Assembly: GCA_036937835.1 (NCBI GenBank)
Contig: CM072866.1
Location: 14,842,501-14,906,500 of the forward strand
Source of the DNA: Pampus argenteus
Lineage: Eukaryota > Chordata > Actinopteri > Scombriformes > Stromateidae
Reading direction: 5' to 3'
Length of the DNA: 64,000 nt
This document shows positions 29,191 through 40,220 of the stretch, in pieces (the first letter of the stretch is position 1; every line of letters starts with the position of its first letter). The position numbers and the translations under genes were made by a program. The notes below the pieces were generated by a model. That model had not been told where the DNA came from. It made no database searches and worked only from the letters and a program-made list of their open reading frames with translations.

Positions 29191-32100
29191 GATTAAACAA
29201 AATCCAGATGGCAGTTGGATTGTGCATGTTTTCTACCCATTTTTCTCTTGTGATCACTGCAGGATGTTTACTGTAAATCTTGTGAGATTTTTGGATGTGA
29301 AGGACACAAAATCTGGATGTAAATCAGTTGGAAATGTGTTTCTTCAGTAAAATCAGTAAATCAAAACATAAGCCTCATTTATGTTTTAGGATCTAATTCT
29401 ACATTCAGAGTTTTTCAATGTTTTGACTAATGGTTACTTGTGTTTACCAAATTCTTCAGTTTCTTTGACAGAGCAGTTGGTTTAAAACTATAGAAAAGTT
29501 TTAACTGAGATGTTTTGGAACTGCAGGTATATCGAAAAGAAAAATTGGCATAGACTAGATTTTTACATTAATGGATACCTTTCTTTTGCTTTCTGTAGCA
29601 AAGCTGGCTGAAATGCAACACATTAACAAAGCAAATGGGCACAGTGGTAGATCAGAAGGAATTTATTTTCTAAAGAGACTAAGAACTATATACTATATAT
29701 GTAAGCTTGTGTGTTAAAAGTGTGAGAGATGTGTCAAACTTTTCTCAATGTCTTGTCAGAGAAAGGATAAAAAAAAAAAGGGAGACATCTTTATAGACAG
29801 AATAAGAGAGGGTTAGCAGGGAAGCCTTGGAGAGGGATTCAGAGAGATGAAGGATCACTAGGAAATAATGCAGTGACTGACTTGGGGTGTGTGTGTGTGC
29901 GTGCATGTGTCTAAGACTTTTCTGTGCACGGATACACACACATGCATTGTGTATACTCGCTGCTCTGTCAAGACCTCTCCACGCTTCTACCTTTCTTCAA
30001 GACCTGACAGGTGGGAAGTAAAAAGTAGATAAAGGAGAGAATGTGTGTGCGGATGTGGAAGCTTATGTCTGGCTTGTAAGAAAGCTACAAAGAGAGATAG
30101 TAAAAAGGAAACAGGAAGCATGTGTGCAATTATGTATGTTGAGGATCCATAATTAAGACAAAGTTTGTTCTGTATGCATGTGAGATGACTAGAATTTCTG
30201 CTTCCCGCGTCATGATTCAGTGTGCTTGCGTGCTTGCAGGTGGAGGTGAGAATGGCTGAGAGGAAAGTAGAACCAACTCACTCTCAGTTTAAACTCACTT
30301 TTTAAAATTTGTCATCTGCGACTGACAGTCTAGTCTCTATCCCGGCTCTATTAAGCAGCATCAGAATCCCAATACACATGTGTTGCAATGAATCAGAATC
30401 ACTATATATATATATCACAATATATGCAATGAATTATTCAAAACAGTCGATGGGATTTCGGGTGTATTTGTCAAAACATATAATTGAGTTATCCCTACTG
30501 TGGATAAAAGAAATTTGGAAACTAATGAAACACGATTTTGACCTTCCAACTACACTGAGAAGCCACACCAATACTGATAGTTAGTGACCACTTACACATC
30601 AATCAGTTAATTTGCCATCATACCAGAGCCTGGGCACTTATGCCAGATTAAGCTGTAGCCAGTATGCATATCCCACCTGAGTTTCTCTAGGGGGATTGGC
30701 AATGTCTTTATGAATCGTCCCCCCTGCGTGCTTAAAGGGAATCCCAAAGGGAAACTCCTCATAAACATTCACAGTGGTTACAGCCACTGCGGCATTTGCT
30801 CTGTGAACCTGTGTGTACTTGTCGTTTCTTATTTGTCTCATGGGAGAAAAACATATGACAATATAAATTTGGAAAAAAAACTGATATTCTCCAAATAAAT
30901 GAACATTGGCACTGTGGTGATATTAAATAGTAGAAAATATCCATAAGGCAAAGCCTGTAGATCAGAAATAGGATCACAGTCTAGTTCTGTCTCTGACAAA
31001 GTCTGATATTGATTGCTGTCTATAAACCTAAATTATATGATACAATGCAATAGCACAAGGATGATCCCTAAAGGGAAATTTAGTAAGATCAATAGAGAAA
31101 ATATACAGTAGGGATGAACAATGTATAACTACTGCACATGTGTGACTATTATGTTAATTCAGGTACATCATTATTTTGGCAAATATGCATGATATAAAAG
31201 CATGTACCTGATATAGAACAAATTTTAAATAATACAGACATTTCAAACAAGAAGGTTTTTAACTCAGAAAGAAAACACAACAAAGGTTGCCCGTAATTGA
31301 TTGCTGGACAATTAGCAGTTTTTGTCAGCCCCCTGTTATATGTGTCATCTTCCAATGGTTAGTTTCAGCTTGTGACTGCTGCTCCTCTTTGTCACTGCAG
31401 TTTGTCTGTGTTGGCATATGCTGTCACGATTTTGGAGACAGTTGCCCTGGACCTGCTGAATATTTTAGCAGGTTTTTTTTTTTTTTTTTTTTGACTGATA
31501 CTCCTGCAGAGGAGCACAAATGACGTTGGCCTCTTTAGAGCTCTGTTACAGTAGATATTTCATCTTGACTTGAAACTGCTGATTATCAGGCCTCTCAGCT
31601 GACAAAAGCAACTAATTGTCATTCAACCTAATACAGGCTACCTCTGTAGCACTGTTTGCAGTTGTGATTAAGTTACTCTAGACACCCAGTTCATGAGGTG
31701 TTCATGAATTGCTGGAATTATAAATCAGATGTGTGTGTGGGTAAAAACTGGAGGCTTGATAAAATAAGACCCATACTGCAGTTGCTCATGTGCTTGAGTT
31801 GGTGGACATCATCCTATTCTCAGTGTCCACCTCCCGACAATCTATACTTCGTTTTACAGTTTTACCTTCCTGACCAGCTCTTTGAGCCATTTAGCAATAC
31901 CAACTTTGATGCTGCCTCTGCAGCACATTACAAACAAGAGTGCACCAACTACAAAGTCCTGTCAGTCCAATACAGTCCAGAGTAAAGGACATACACCTCT
32001 TGTCTATGTGCTTCTAAGTCTGTGCATTTATATACTGCACTACTAAATAGGTTTTTTTTCTAAATGTGTTTTTTTAAGTTTTTGATATAATATGACTGAA

Positions 32101-32639
32101 GTCACTGCAGACTATTTAAACCAAGACCATGATCTTTTCCCTAACCTTCACCAGATGAGTGACATAAAAAAAAAAGACGGAGCTGGCTGTAGAATATTAT
32201 AAATGGATACAATCTGTGCAACTGGATAACAGTAAATGTATTGTTAATCAATATGTTTACCACTGCCGACTGATCATTCATAAATTGATAGCATCTGTAA
32301 CTAACCTCTTCTCATGTCTGATGGTTCGGTGTTCACTGCTCTGCTGTCCCCTTTCACTTAAAGTTAGACACCTTCATGACATCAGCAATGCCCATGTTTT
32401 CATCTCTCTTGTTGTTTTTTTTTTATTTCTTAATTTTCTCCAGAACTGATGGTTGGCTCCTCATGTCTCTCTTAGGTTGCACAACTGTACCAGGCAGTTG
32501 GACAAAGGTGTTGAGGACTAATTCTGTGAAGAGGTAAAATCAACAGTGTCTTTGGTATGTTAAAAATCCTCCACAAGCACAAAAATGTTAATATTCATCT
32601 GGCTTTTTGTACAACCGCATATTTTCTGGCCTTCTACTT

Positions 32640-33275
32640 TAATTTAGACTGTAGATTGTAAAGGCATGCAGAAATGAGCAGAAGTAGACCATCATGCCGA
32701 CTGTTATGTTTTGCTCCTGGTTGTTGTGGTAGCACCACATTTGTTGAACTTATTGGCAGTATGTAGACTTCTGGATGTGACCGTGAATTTGTGTTACCTG
32801 CAAAATCAAGGCAAGTAAAAAACATAATTCTTTGAAGGTGCGGTAATATAAAGTATGTGAGAATAAAAACAACATTGGGAAGAGTGCACATCCCTGCGGT
32901 GCGCCAGTGTTGATTGTCAAGATATTGGATTTGACTTTCTCTACCCTCATTTTCTATCCTGTTAGGTAGCTGCAGTGAGGTGAGAGATCTTAATGTGAAG
33001 TAGTTAATGGATCAAAGTGGTGAGAACTGACCTTTAGTCCACCAACAGGCAGGATATTGGCATAAATTATTGGGATTGTATCTGTTGGTTTGCACAGGAG
33101 GTGAACTGCAGAGGGTCCAGTGGCTGGTTCAAGATGTCCATCAGATGAGCCAGCACAAGACTATAAAAGGTCCATTGTGTGACCACAGGCCTGTAGTCAT
33201 TAAGGCCTTTGTTGCAGGATTTTCTGTGGACAGGACTATGACAAATGAAAGCAACTAATTTGTCGTGCCATCATT
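32640..33275 (-). mobile_element. Degenerate LINE reverse transcriptase, minus strand
   Basis: Read on the minus strand, three RT landmarks appear in the right order: LNDYRPVV at about 33203-33181, LVLAHLMDILNQPLDPLQF around 33160-33100, and LTINTGAPQGCALFP at about 32920-32875. These match the fish LINE wording LNDYRPVALT, DPLQFAYRANR and LTLNTGAPQGCVLSP. Frames shift between the blocks and the YADD region is not recognisable, so the copy is inactive. It probably belongs to the same LINE group as the fragment at 7.4 kb. Confidence 0.8.
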
Positions 33276-33279
33276 ACGG

Positions 33280-34593
33280 TTATTGCAGTGACAGACTGTG
33301 CCTGTACACTACAATTAGTGTTATGTCACTAGTTCTACCACCAAATCCTGCTTTAAAGGCACCAAAACAGAAATCAATAAGCAATTAACATGCTGCAATT
33401 TGTGTGGAGAATGTGAGGAAACTGAGGAAAAGGACACACTTCTGAAATCTGGATGAACTAGATAATAAAGTAAAAATTAGCTATGATGTCAAAAGCATAT
33501 GGGAGGTATAATTGCATGTTAAACCATGCTTGATGGGTATGGCGGAGTGGAGTGTATGTTTTCTTCAACAGAAGAGTTTCTTTCTGTCTCCTCCTTACAG
33601 AGCCAGACACACGGTTTCATTTCCTCATCGATTCAGTCTATAGCACAGCTTGTATCGAAGTGTATTAATTATCAGAGGTTTACTGTATGTCAGAATCAGA
33701 ATCACAGTTGGATATTAGTTTGTTACTCAAGGACTATCTAAAGTTACTGCTTTTTTATGTACATCAGTCATTTCTTTGAACAGCAGTTTTTTTTGCCTTA
33801 ACACATTCAAATATTACCCAGCACGAAGTCACCCGCAGCTCAGAATAAAACCTCAGCATGTCTTTCTTGTGAGTGCAAGTTCTTGTGACTCTGTGCAGTC
33901 AAGACAGCTGTCAGCGTCTTAGAGCAGCTCCTGCACTGAAATGTTGATTGCATTTAATGTGTAATCTTGGTTTAAGTTTTAAAAAAAGCTTAGACATGTA
34001 GGAGCAATGAATAATTGTCTCTGTCACTCATAATGTGATTGGTTGCACTGGTGATGATGAAAAACATGTCAATAGATCCCACGTATATATTCAATAAAAC
34101 GCCAAATGTGTATTAATCTATGGTTAAAAAATAGTCCCTAACAAATACACAGTGTACTCCTGTTTGAGTGATGCTTTGCTAAAAAAAACTACAGTATCCG
34201 GTTGTTTTAGGAGATTACTGAGATTTAAAATAAATGAAATTATATATTTGTGTCCTGTTTTAAAAGATTTACATCAATAGAAATAAATGGACTTGAGACC
34301 GAGTGCTGCAGGCAACATAGGGAAGAGTCGAGGAGTATTCAGAGACAGACTTAACATATTATTGGTTTAATTGGTTTTCACTGAATTTAACGACAGTAAG
34401 AAAAATGGGGAATAATGGCAACCCTATCCTTTTAAAACATAACTGCAAATTGTAGGGATTCAAACCATGAACTTGAAATTGATGGCAACACAAAATGATT
34501 TCTAAATGACTAAGGTTATCTATTGAATGTTTGAATGCATTACATGTTGTAATAGCTTATGCTATTTTCTTTCTACCACCAGTTCTATTAAGG

Positions 34594-34624
<31 letters not shown>

Positions 34625-35259
34625 GTCTAGCAGTGAAATTACAAAGACAATGGATGGATGGACAATTACATTACCTAACACCTATGACATAAACCTTTAA
34701 ATGGTCTGGGGAACAAGGCACAAATTGTCCTGGATATCCATCAAACGTGATCCCTGATACTTCACTTGAATATCAGTTGCCATTGTCAGATGCTATCAAA
34801 TATGTATAACAAGATAGTCTTTATTTTCCCCACACCATGTGGTAAAGCTACAATCCTCTTTTGTGGTGGCACAAACAGTAGATCAGGCCTTTAGACTATA
34901 ATGGATGTCGACCCAGGTTCTGTTTCTCCAAAGAACATCCTGCTTTTAACTAGAACATGCAACACGCATACACACAAATACAAGTTCACTTTTCATTCAA
35001 TATGCAAATTGAAACTGCTGTTAATTTGCTGATGAAAGAGAATTCATGCTCAATTATATCTTAATGGGTTGGATATAACTGCATGCTCAGGCCAACAGAA
35101 TTATTAGAGGGTTTTTTTCTTTTCATTTGGTCAAATCTGACTTAAATTTCCTAAATCAATTGAAGTAAAAGTGAACTGACATGACCCAGGCAGCAGAATA
35201 CCAACACACACACACACACGTCTCTCTCTCTTTCAAAGTTTCTTCATCTGTTTTCTCTT
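33280..35259. other. Non-coding flank directly upstream of the pcdh7 promoter region
   Basis: The region is AT-rich with no recognisable gene. A poly(A) run lies at 34603-34623 and a short (CA)n tract at about 35200-35218. No convincing repeat family or regulatory motif was identified. Confidence 0.55.
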
Positions 35260-36805
35260 TCACACACACAACAGGGCAAATTTCACCATTGATTTCGAGG
35301 GAAATAAAAGCAGCGTGCATTGGACGACAGGGGGCGTGAGTCGGACGCGTGTCGATGCTCCTAGAATGCTATAACCTACACGTAAGGCCCACACACACAC
35401 ACACACACGGTTTTTCTCCTGGTGAAGCTGTGTGAGTGAGGGAAAGAGAAAGCAATAAAGTCTAAATCAGCGAGAGTAATAGAAAGAAAAGAGACAGAAA
35501 TATGTAACATTTTGTCAGTTTTTGTTTACCCTCTGCCAGCCATAAAAATGTTCACTTATAGTCTCATAATATTGTGGGAACTCCCCGGTGCTTTAGTAAG
35601 ACCAAGCTGCCTGGTTGATCCTACACGGGATGACCGGTTCTGGAGATGCAGAGCGGGTTTACCAGAGCAGCAGCAGCGTGGAAGCCCCGGTAGTGTTCAA
35701 TAGCGGCAGACCGATGCTGCATTGCGCTCCTCTACCGAGCAGGTCGCTCCGTGAGACAACATCCTCACACCAGTGTGTGCATGTTTGTGTGTATGCATGA
35801 GACAGAGAGACAACAAAGCACAAGTATTATAAAATAAAATAAAATAACCATGTAAATAAGCACATGGTATTATATATATATATTATTAATTTCTGTCTAT
35901 TAAAATACTGGCTGCAGTAGTGTCTAAAGGTAGAAGTAGTACGTGCTGCTGCCACGTAGGCCTACACTATATTATGGTTTCCAGTTATGATGTGACAATT
36001 ACTTTCTCTCTCAGCAAAGGATGAATGAATGAATGAAGCCTCCCATGCTTGCCCCGTCAAAATAGCTGCACCAGCAGAAATGTGACTGAGCTCTGCGCTG
36101 ACTTTTATTAAAAGCCAGATCACTCTCGTTTCTTTCCATCTCACTTTGTCCTTTGAATGAATATGTGAATAAAGATATTTCCCCACCAGGAGCTGTCAGC
36201 AGCCGGGACACCAAGTCATTTAATCTTCCTATATGACAAGAGGGGGGGGGGGGGGGGGGGGTCTGTCCCCGGTAACCGACATACACACACGGCGACCCAA
36301 CACCGCCTCTGCTGCCTCTCCTGTTACAGCTCAGCGATCGAGTTACGCGGCTGAGGAAAATGTTGCAGTAGAGAAGAGAGAGAGAGATAGAGAGAGGGAG
36401 AGAGACTGCAGCATCGCTGGAGACCGGCAGCAGCAGTCCCAAGCAGTGCAGGTGAGAGGGAAAAAAACACAGGAGGAGGAGGCGCATGTGGAAGAGAGAG
36501 AGAGAAAGAGAGAGAATGCGGGACTCTTGGAAAAAGACGCATCTACTCTCGGTCCATCACCGAGACATCCATCCCGAGCACAGGCTGCACAGGATTACGC
36601 TTAACTGATGCTGATGTTGGGATCTCCTTTTTTTTTTAAACCCGCCAAGAAAGGCCCTAATATTCTGTTTTCTGAGGAAAAAATATATTACAAGAAACTC
36701 GCTGTGAAAAGCACTCTTGTCTCCTCATAACTTGCGTGAAGGAATCCGACGGCTTGGCACGTTGCTCCACTGCGGGAAAAAAGGAGGACGCAGCTGAATT
36801 TTAAG
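35260..36805 (+). promoter_or_regulatory. pcdh7: Probable promoter and distal 5' UTR region of pcdh7
   Basis: CpG dinucleotides and GC content rise here compared with the AT-rich flank, notably at 35300-35380, 35590-35760 and 36260-36360. The block includes a 20-base G run (36242-36261), GA-rich repeats (36370-36405 and 36495-36515) and a (CA)n tract at 35390-35408. No clear TATA box could be placed; delta-protocadherin promoters are usually CpG-type. The start of transcription cannot be fixed from sequence. The ORFs in this block are low-complexity and not convincing proteins. Confidence 0.4.
36242..36261 (+). repeat. G20 homopolymer
   Basis: Twenty consecutive G lie about 1.2 kb before the pcdh7 start codon, in the putative promoter or distal 5' UTR. 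Exact length is doubtful, as homopolymers are often miscounted in sequencing. A shorter G14 run is at 28963-28976. Confidence 0.9.
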
Positions 36806-37174
36806 GTAAGAAAAGATCCAGTAGCCGCATCCCAAAGACTTTTTTTTTCTTCCCCCAAAACTGATTTTGTATTTCTCTTTGGGAATGTGAGTTTATTTTC
36901 CTTGGCGTCCGGATAGCCGAGCAGTGTTTTTTTTTTCTCTTTTGTGTAGTGGTGCTGCATTGCAGTTTCTAAGTGTGAAAACGCGAGAAAAAGCTGCTGT
37001 CCCAAATGTGACTGGAATAAAGAAGAACTTACAAATGGCAATTATGAACTGATAACCGTCCTCGCGGGACAACCGGATACTGCAGCTCACCGGTTTACTG
37101 GAAAGAAAGGCGTGAGGAAGAGTGAAGTGGATTAATCACACTGATAAATTAGTTTGTTTTTTCTTTTTACGCAG
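36806..37174 (+). other. pcdh7: Candidate 5' UTR intron of pcdh7 (369 nt)
   Basis: A consensus donor, TTAAG/GTAAGA, lies at 36805/36806. A strong T-rich tract ending acgcag lies at 37174, 294 nt before the start codon. Together they would define a short intron in the untranslated leader. No reading frame tests this splice, so it rests on splice-site quality alone. Confidence 0.4.
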
Positions 37175-37468
37175 CAGGATGGATTTTTCTATATCTTTGT
37201 GGCATTAGCAGCCCAGAAAGACATCGGAGTTATTATAGAAGTTGATAAAACACTGCCGTAGGAGGAGAATAAAAGAAAGGTGAACTAGTGCAGAAGCTGC
37301 TCCCCGGACCTCAGGCGGCAGCCCGCAGAGAGCGACAGGGAGAAGAGTGAGGAAGGATAAATCAAACACCCACGCTAAGAGGTGGGCTACACACAAGACT
37401 ACAAACACTAATAAAGAACAGACGAGCCGCAGCTCGGAGGTAGACGGAGGCGAGAGGAAGAAGAAGCC
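37175..37468 (+). promoter_or_regulatory. pcdh7: Proximal 5' UTR of pcdh7 with a 9-codon upstream ORF
   Basis: This is the purine-rich leader directly ahead of the initiator ATG. An upstream ATG at 37179 opens a nine-codon ORF ending in TAG at 37206-37208. No other ATG was seen between that stop and the real start. An in-frame TAA at 37412 rules out N-terminal extension of the protocadherin. The uORF may damp translation, which is inference from known uORF behaviour. Confidence 0.55.
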
Positions 37469-38889
37469 ATGCAGAGGCTTGGTGCAGTGCACTCCTCCGC
37501 CGCGGCTCTCAGCCTCATGGTCTTAGTGCTGCAGCTGCTGACTCAGCTACCGGGTGCCGACTCAGCTCTCCGGTACCGGGTGGCGGAGGAGGGTCCACCT
37601 GACGTCAAGATTGGCAACGTGGCCGCGGACTTGGGCCTCACGGCAGGTACAGGCAGCGGGGATGTCACCTTCGCCCTGGAGAGCGGTTCTGAGTTCTTCA
37701 AAATAGACAACGTGACAGGTGAGCTGACGACAGGCCCACGGCGTATTGACCGAGAGAAGCTCTCCCAGTGCCAGATGATATTTGATGAAAACGAGTGTTT
37801 CTTGGACTTTGAGGTGTCCGTGATCGGGCCACTGCAGAGCTGGGTTGACTTGTTTGAAGGCCGTGTGGTCATAACAGACATCAACGACAACACCCCTTCC
37901 TTCCCCTCACCTGTCCTCCAACTCTCAGTTGAGGAGAATCGCCCAATAGGCACCCTTTACCTGCTGCCCACAGCAACAGACAGAGATTTTGGACGAAATG
38001 GCATTGACCGCTATGAGTTGATCCAAGATGGTGGAGCTGGGTCAAGTTCGACAAGACGCACAGCAGGAGGAAACCCTATTACTAGAGTGGATGGACTTGG
38101 GGACCGGAGGGGTAGAAGTGGAGATAACGGAGGAGCAGCCAGGAGCACCGTGTTTGAGCTACAAGTGGCCGATATACCAGATGGCGAAAAACAACCACAG
38201 CTCATTGTAAAAGGCACATTGGACCGTGAGCAAAAAGACTCGTATGAGCTTGTCCTCCGGGTTCGAGATGGGGGGAATCCACCACGTTCTTCCCAAGCCC
38301 TGCTTCGTGTGTCTATCACTGATGTGAATGACAATAGCCCGCAGTTTGAAAGGTCAACATATGAGGCAGAAATGGCAGAAAATGCTCCTCCAGGTACACC
38401 TGTCCTCCAAGTCAGAGCTTCAGACCGTGACATTGGAGTCAATGGGCAGGTGGAGTATGTCTTTGGAGCTGCCACTGAGTCTGTCAGGCGACTGCTACGG
38501 CTGGACGAGGCAACTGGATGGCTGAGTGTTCTTCATAGGATCGACAGGGAAGAGGTGGCTCAGTTGAGGTTCACAGTAATGGCCAGAGACAGAGGTCAGC
38601 CCCCACGCACTGACCGAACCACAGTGGTTTTGGCTGTCCGGGATGAAAATGACAATGTCCCAGTTGTAGAGATTCGAAAGATTGGACGGATCCCAGTACG
38701 AGATGGAGCAGCACTAGTCCCAGAGAATGTTCTGGTGGACACACCAGTAGCTCTGGTGCAGGTGTCAGATCGAGACCAGGGAGAGAACGGGGCTGTGACC
38801 TGCACAGTTGTTGGAGATGTCCCATTCACATTGAAGCCAGCTGGTGAAACTGCACTTCCACCTTTACCTGCAGATGAAGCCTTTGACAG
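37469..38889 (+). CDS. pcdh7: Protocadherin-7, coding exon 1: signal peptide, EC1-EC3 and first half of EC4
   Basis: This exon encodes the start of a homophilic, calcium-dependent adhesion receptor of the delta-1 protocadherin family, which acts at the plasma membrane of neurons and some epithelia. Residues 1 to about 30 are a signal peptide with a Leu/Val-rich core. The mature N-terminus LRYRVAEEGPPDVKIGNVA is close to mammalian PCDH7 (recalled). Calcium-binding linkers are visible as DINDN at residues 137-141, DVNDN at 285-289 and DENDN at 392-396, each preceded by a DRE-type motif. EC1 carries the paired cysteines at 101 and 110. EC2 contains a Gly/Ser/Arg-rich loop at about 187-226, as PCDH7 also does. 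The ATG is the first in-frame Met after a TAA at 37412 and has a G at -3. The exon ends CAG/GTAAGC in phase 2, inside EC4; reading on gives an immediate stop. PCDH1 is the nearest alternative but fits less well. Confidence 0.96.
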
Positions 38890-40220
38890 GTAAGCCAAAA
38901 ATAAATAAATAAAATCCCACAAAATTTCATGCTTTAGGAATTAACTTCTTATTAATAAATAATTCCTGCATATGTCTGAATTAAGGACTACATGATATAC
39001 TAAGAAACATTAAAAAAAGAATGTTTGATACTGTAGTATTTGTAGCAGCATCTAATAATAAATCCCTGTTATTTGGGTTGAATGATGCACTACTTTTCTC
39101 GAGGGAGTACAAAAGTGGTGAGGTAATCATGAAGTAATGATGTATTCCCAATAATAGCTCAGTATGACAATGCAGCACGTTACCTGAGGGAGGACAAAAA
39201 CATTAACTAAGATGTACATAATAAGTAAATAATATTTAGTTATTGGATATGTGCCATTTAGCAATTAATTAAAAAACTGGTCATTATCATTTAGAGGATG
39301 TCCATGATCATTAGACACTGATTCATTAACATGACAGTTAGCATTCTGTCATTAAGTGACTTATACAAGTAGTTATCTACTGTACTATAGAGTCCTTGAT
39401 TGAGAATTACATGTGAACTATACATTAATTTTAGGATTAATGTTCCGGACATCATTTCTAAATAACTTCCCAGGTATGTAAATGCATTTTTCAAGTGTTA
39501 TGGAATTTAAACTTAACATAATTTGCACATAAACAGTATGTGTGTGTGTTTTTAATCAAGGCTTAGCACTGTTTTTAGATGATACGTATTTTAATCTTGC
39601 CAACTACACATTCAGCATGCAGTGACTACAAGTCTCACCCACACTGCTGCTCGAGGAAGTGTTTGTGCAATTTATATTATCCACAGAGAATACAGAGAAG
39701 TGTGGCTGAAGTGTTTGTTTCATACAGATTTTTTATTTAAACTTGGTTCAAGTGGTGCCACTCATTCACGCCACAGAGTGCTTAAAATGTTATACGTTCT
39801 GTAAACTTTGAGCATAAATATTCATTAAAGTCAAGGGTTTTAAATATTTTTGGGAATATTGCAGCAGTATAGATTGCAAATGGAGAAAGCAATCTCTGGG
39901 TTTTGCTGCTGCTACTTCAGACACCTTTACAAAGGGGTTTGTTGTATTAAATGTGTGGCTGTCCTTGAAATTTTGAGTTGAATTAATACTCTTAAGAGGT
40001 CTTCAGAATCAATGAGCACATTTTATTTAAAAATCTGTTGCAGTTTCTCTACTATTATTGTCATTCTGTAGATAACATACATGCAGTACAGTCATACAGT
40101 AGAATCTCTTAAAATCTAGTGTTTGCTCCTGGTGACTGATTAGTTGGCTAACCAGCTAAGAGGGGGCAGCACTACTTGGATGCAAATTTGGTGAAATTTA
40201 TTTTTCAATTGATTTCACAG
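38890..40220 (+). other. pcdh7: pcdh7 intron 1, interrupting EC4 (1,331 nt)
   Basis: The intron has canonical GTAAGC…TTTCACAG ends and phase 2. The sequence is AT-rich and contains no conserved coding stretch; the short ORFs inside are not protein-like. The splice is confirmed by restoring an unbroken PCDH7 match across it. Mammalian PCDH7 has, as I recall, no intron at this place. Confidence 0.93.

Larger units (their letters stand above)
20670..32630. other. Non-coding flank, no gene seen
   Basis: The region holds a ccatgatcttt-type repeat relic near 22.2 kb, microsatellites at 21.9, 24.8, 25.0 and 27.8 kb, a purine-rich tract at about 26520-26760, a poly(A) run with an upstream AATAAA at 28581-28622, the perfect hairpin at 29128-29190 and a T20 run at 31473-31492. 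The ORFs are short and largely products of simple sequence. Confidence 0.6.

Noticed and set aside
30638..30841. Minus-strand 67-codon ORF with a fairly protein-like look
   Set aside because: No family or motif is recognised, it has no splice context, and flanking sequence is ordinary non-coding DNA. A database search would be needed to revive it.
35322..35338. CTCF-like acagggggcgtg
   Set aside because: Only the AGGGGGCG half fits the CTCF consensus, and the 5' half does not.
35609..35623. cctggttgatcct, like the 5' end of 18S rRNA
   Set aside because: Only about 13 bases match and the following sequence diverges at once, so this is chance rather than an rRNA fragment.
37543..38475. Long minus-strand ORFs (37543-37953 and 38011-38475) opposite pcdh7 exon 1
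   Set aside because: They are shadows of the coding strand with no domain of their own.
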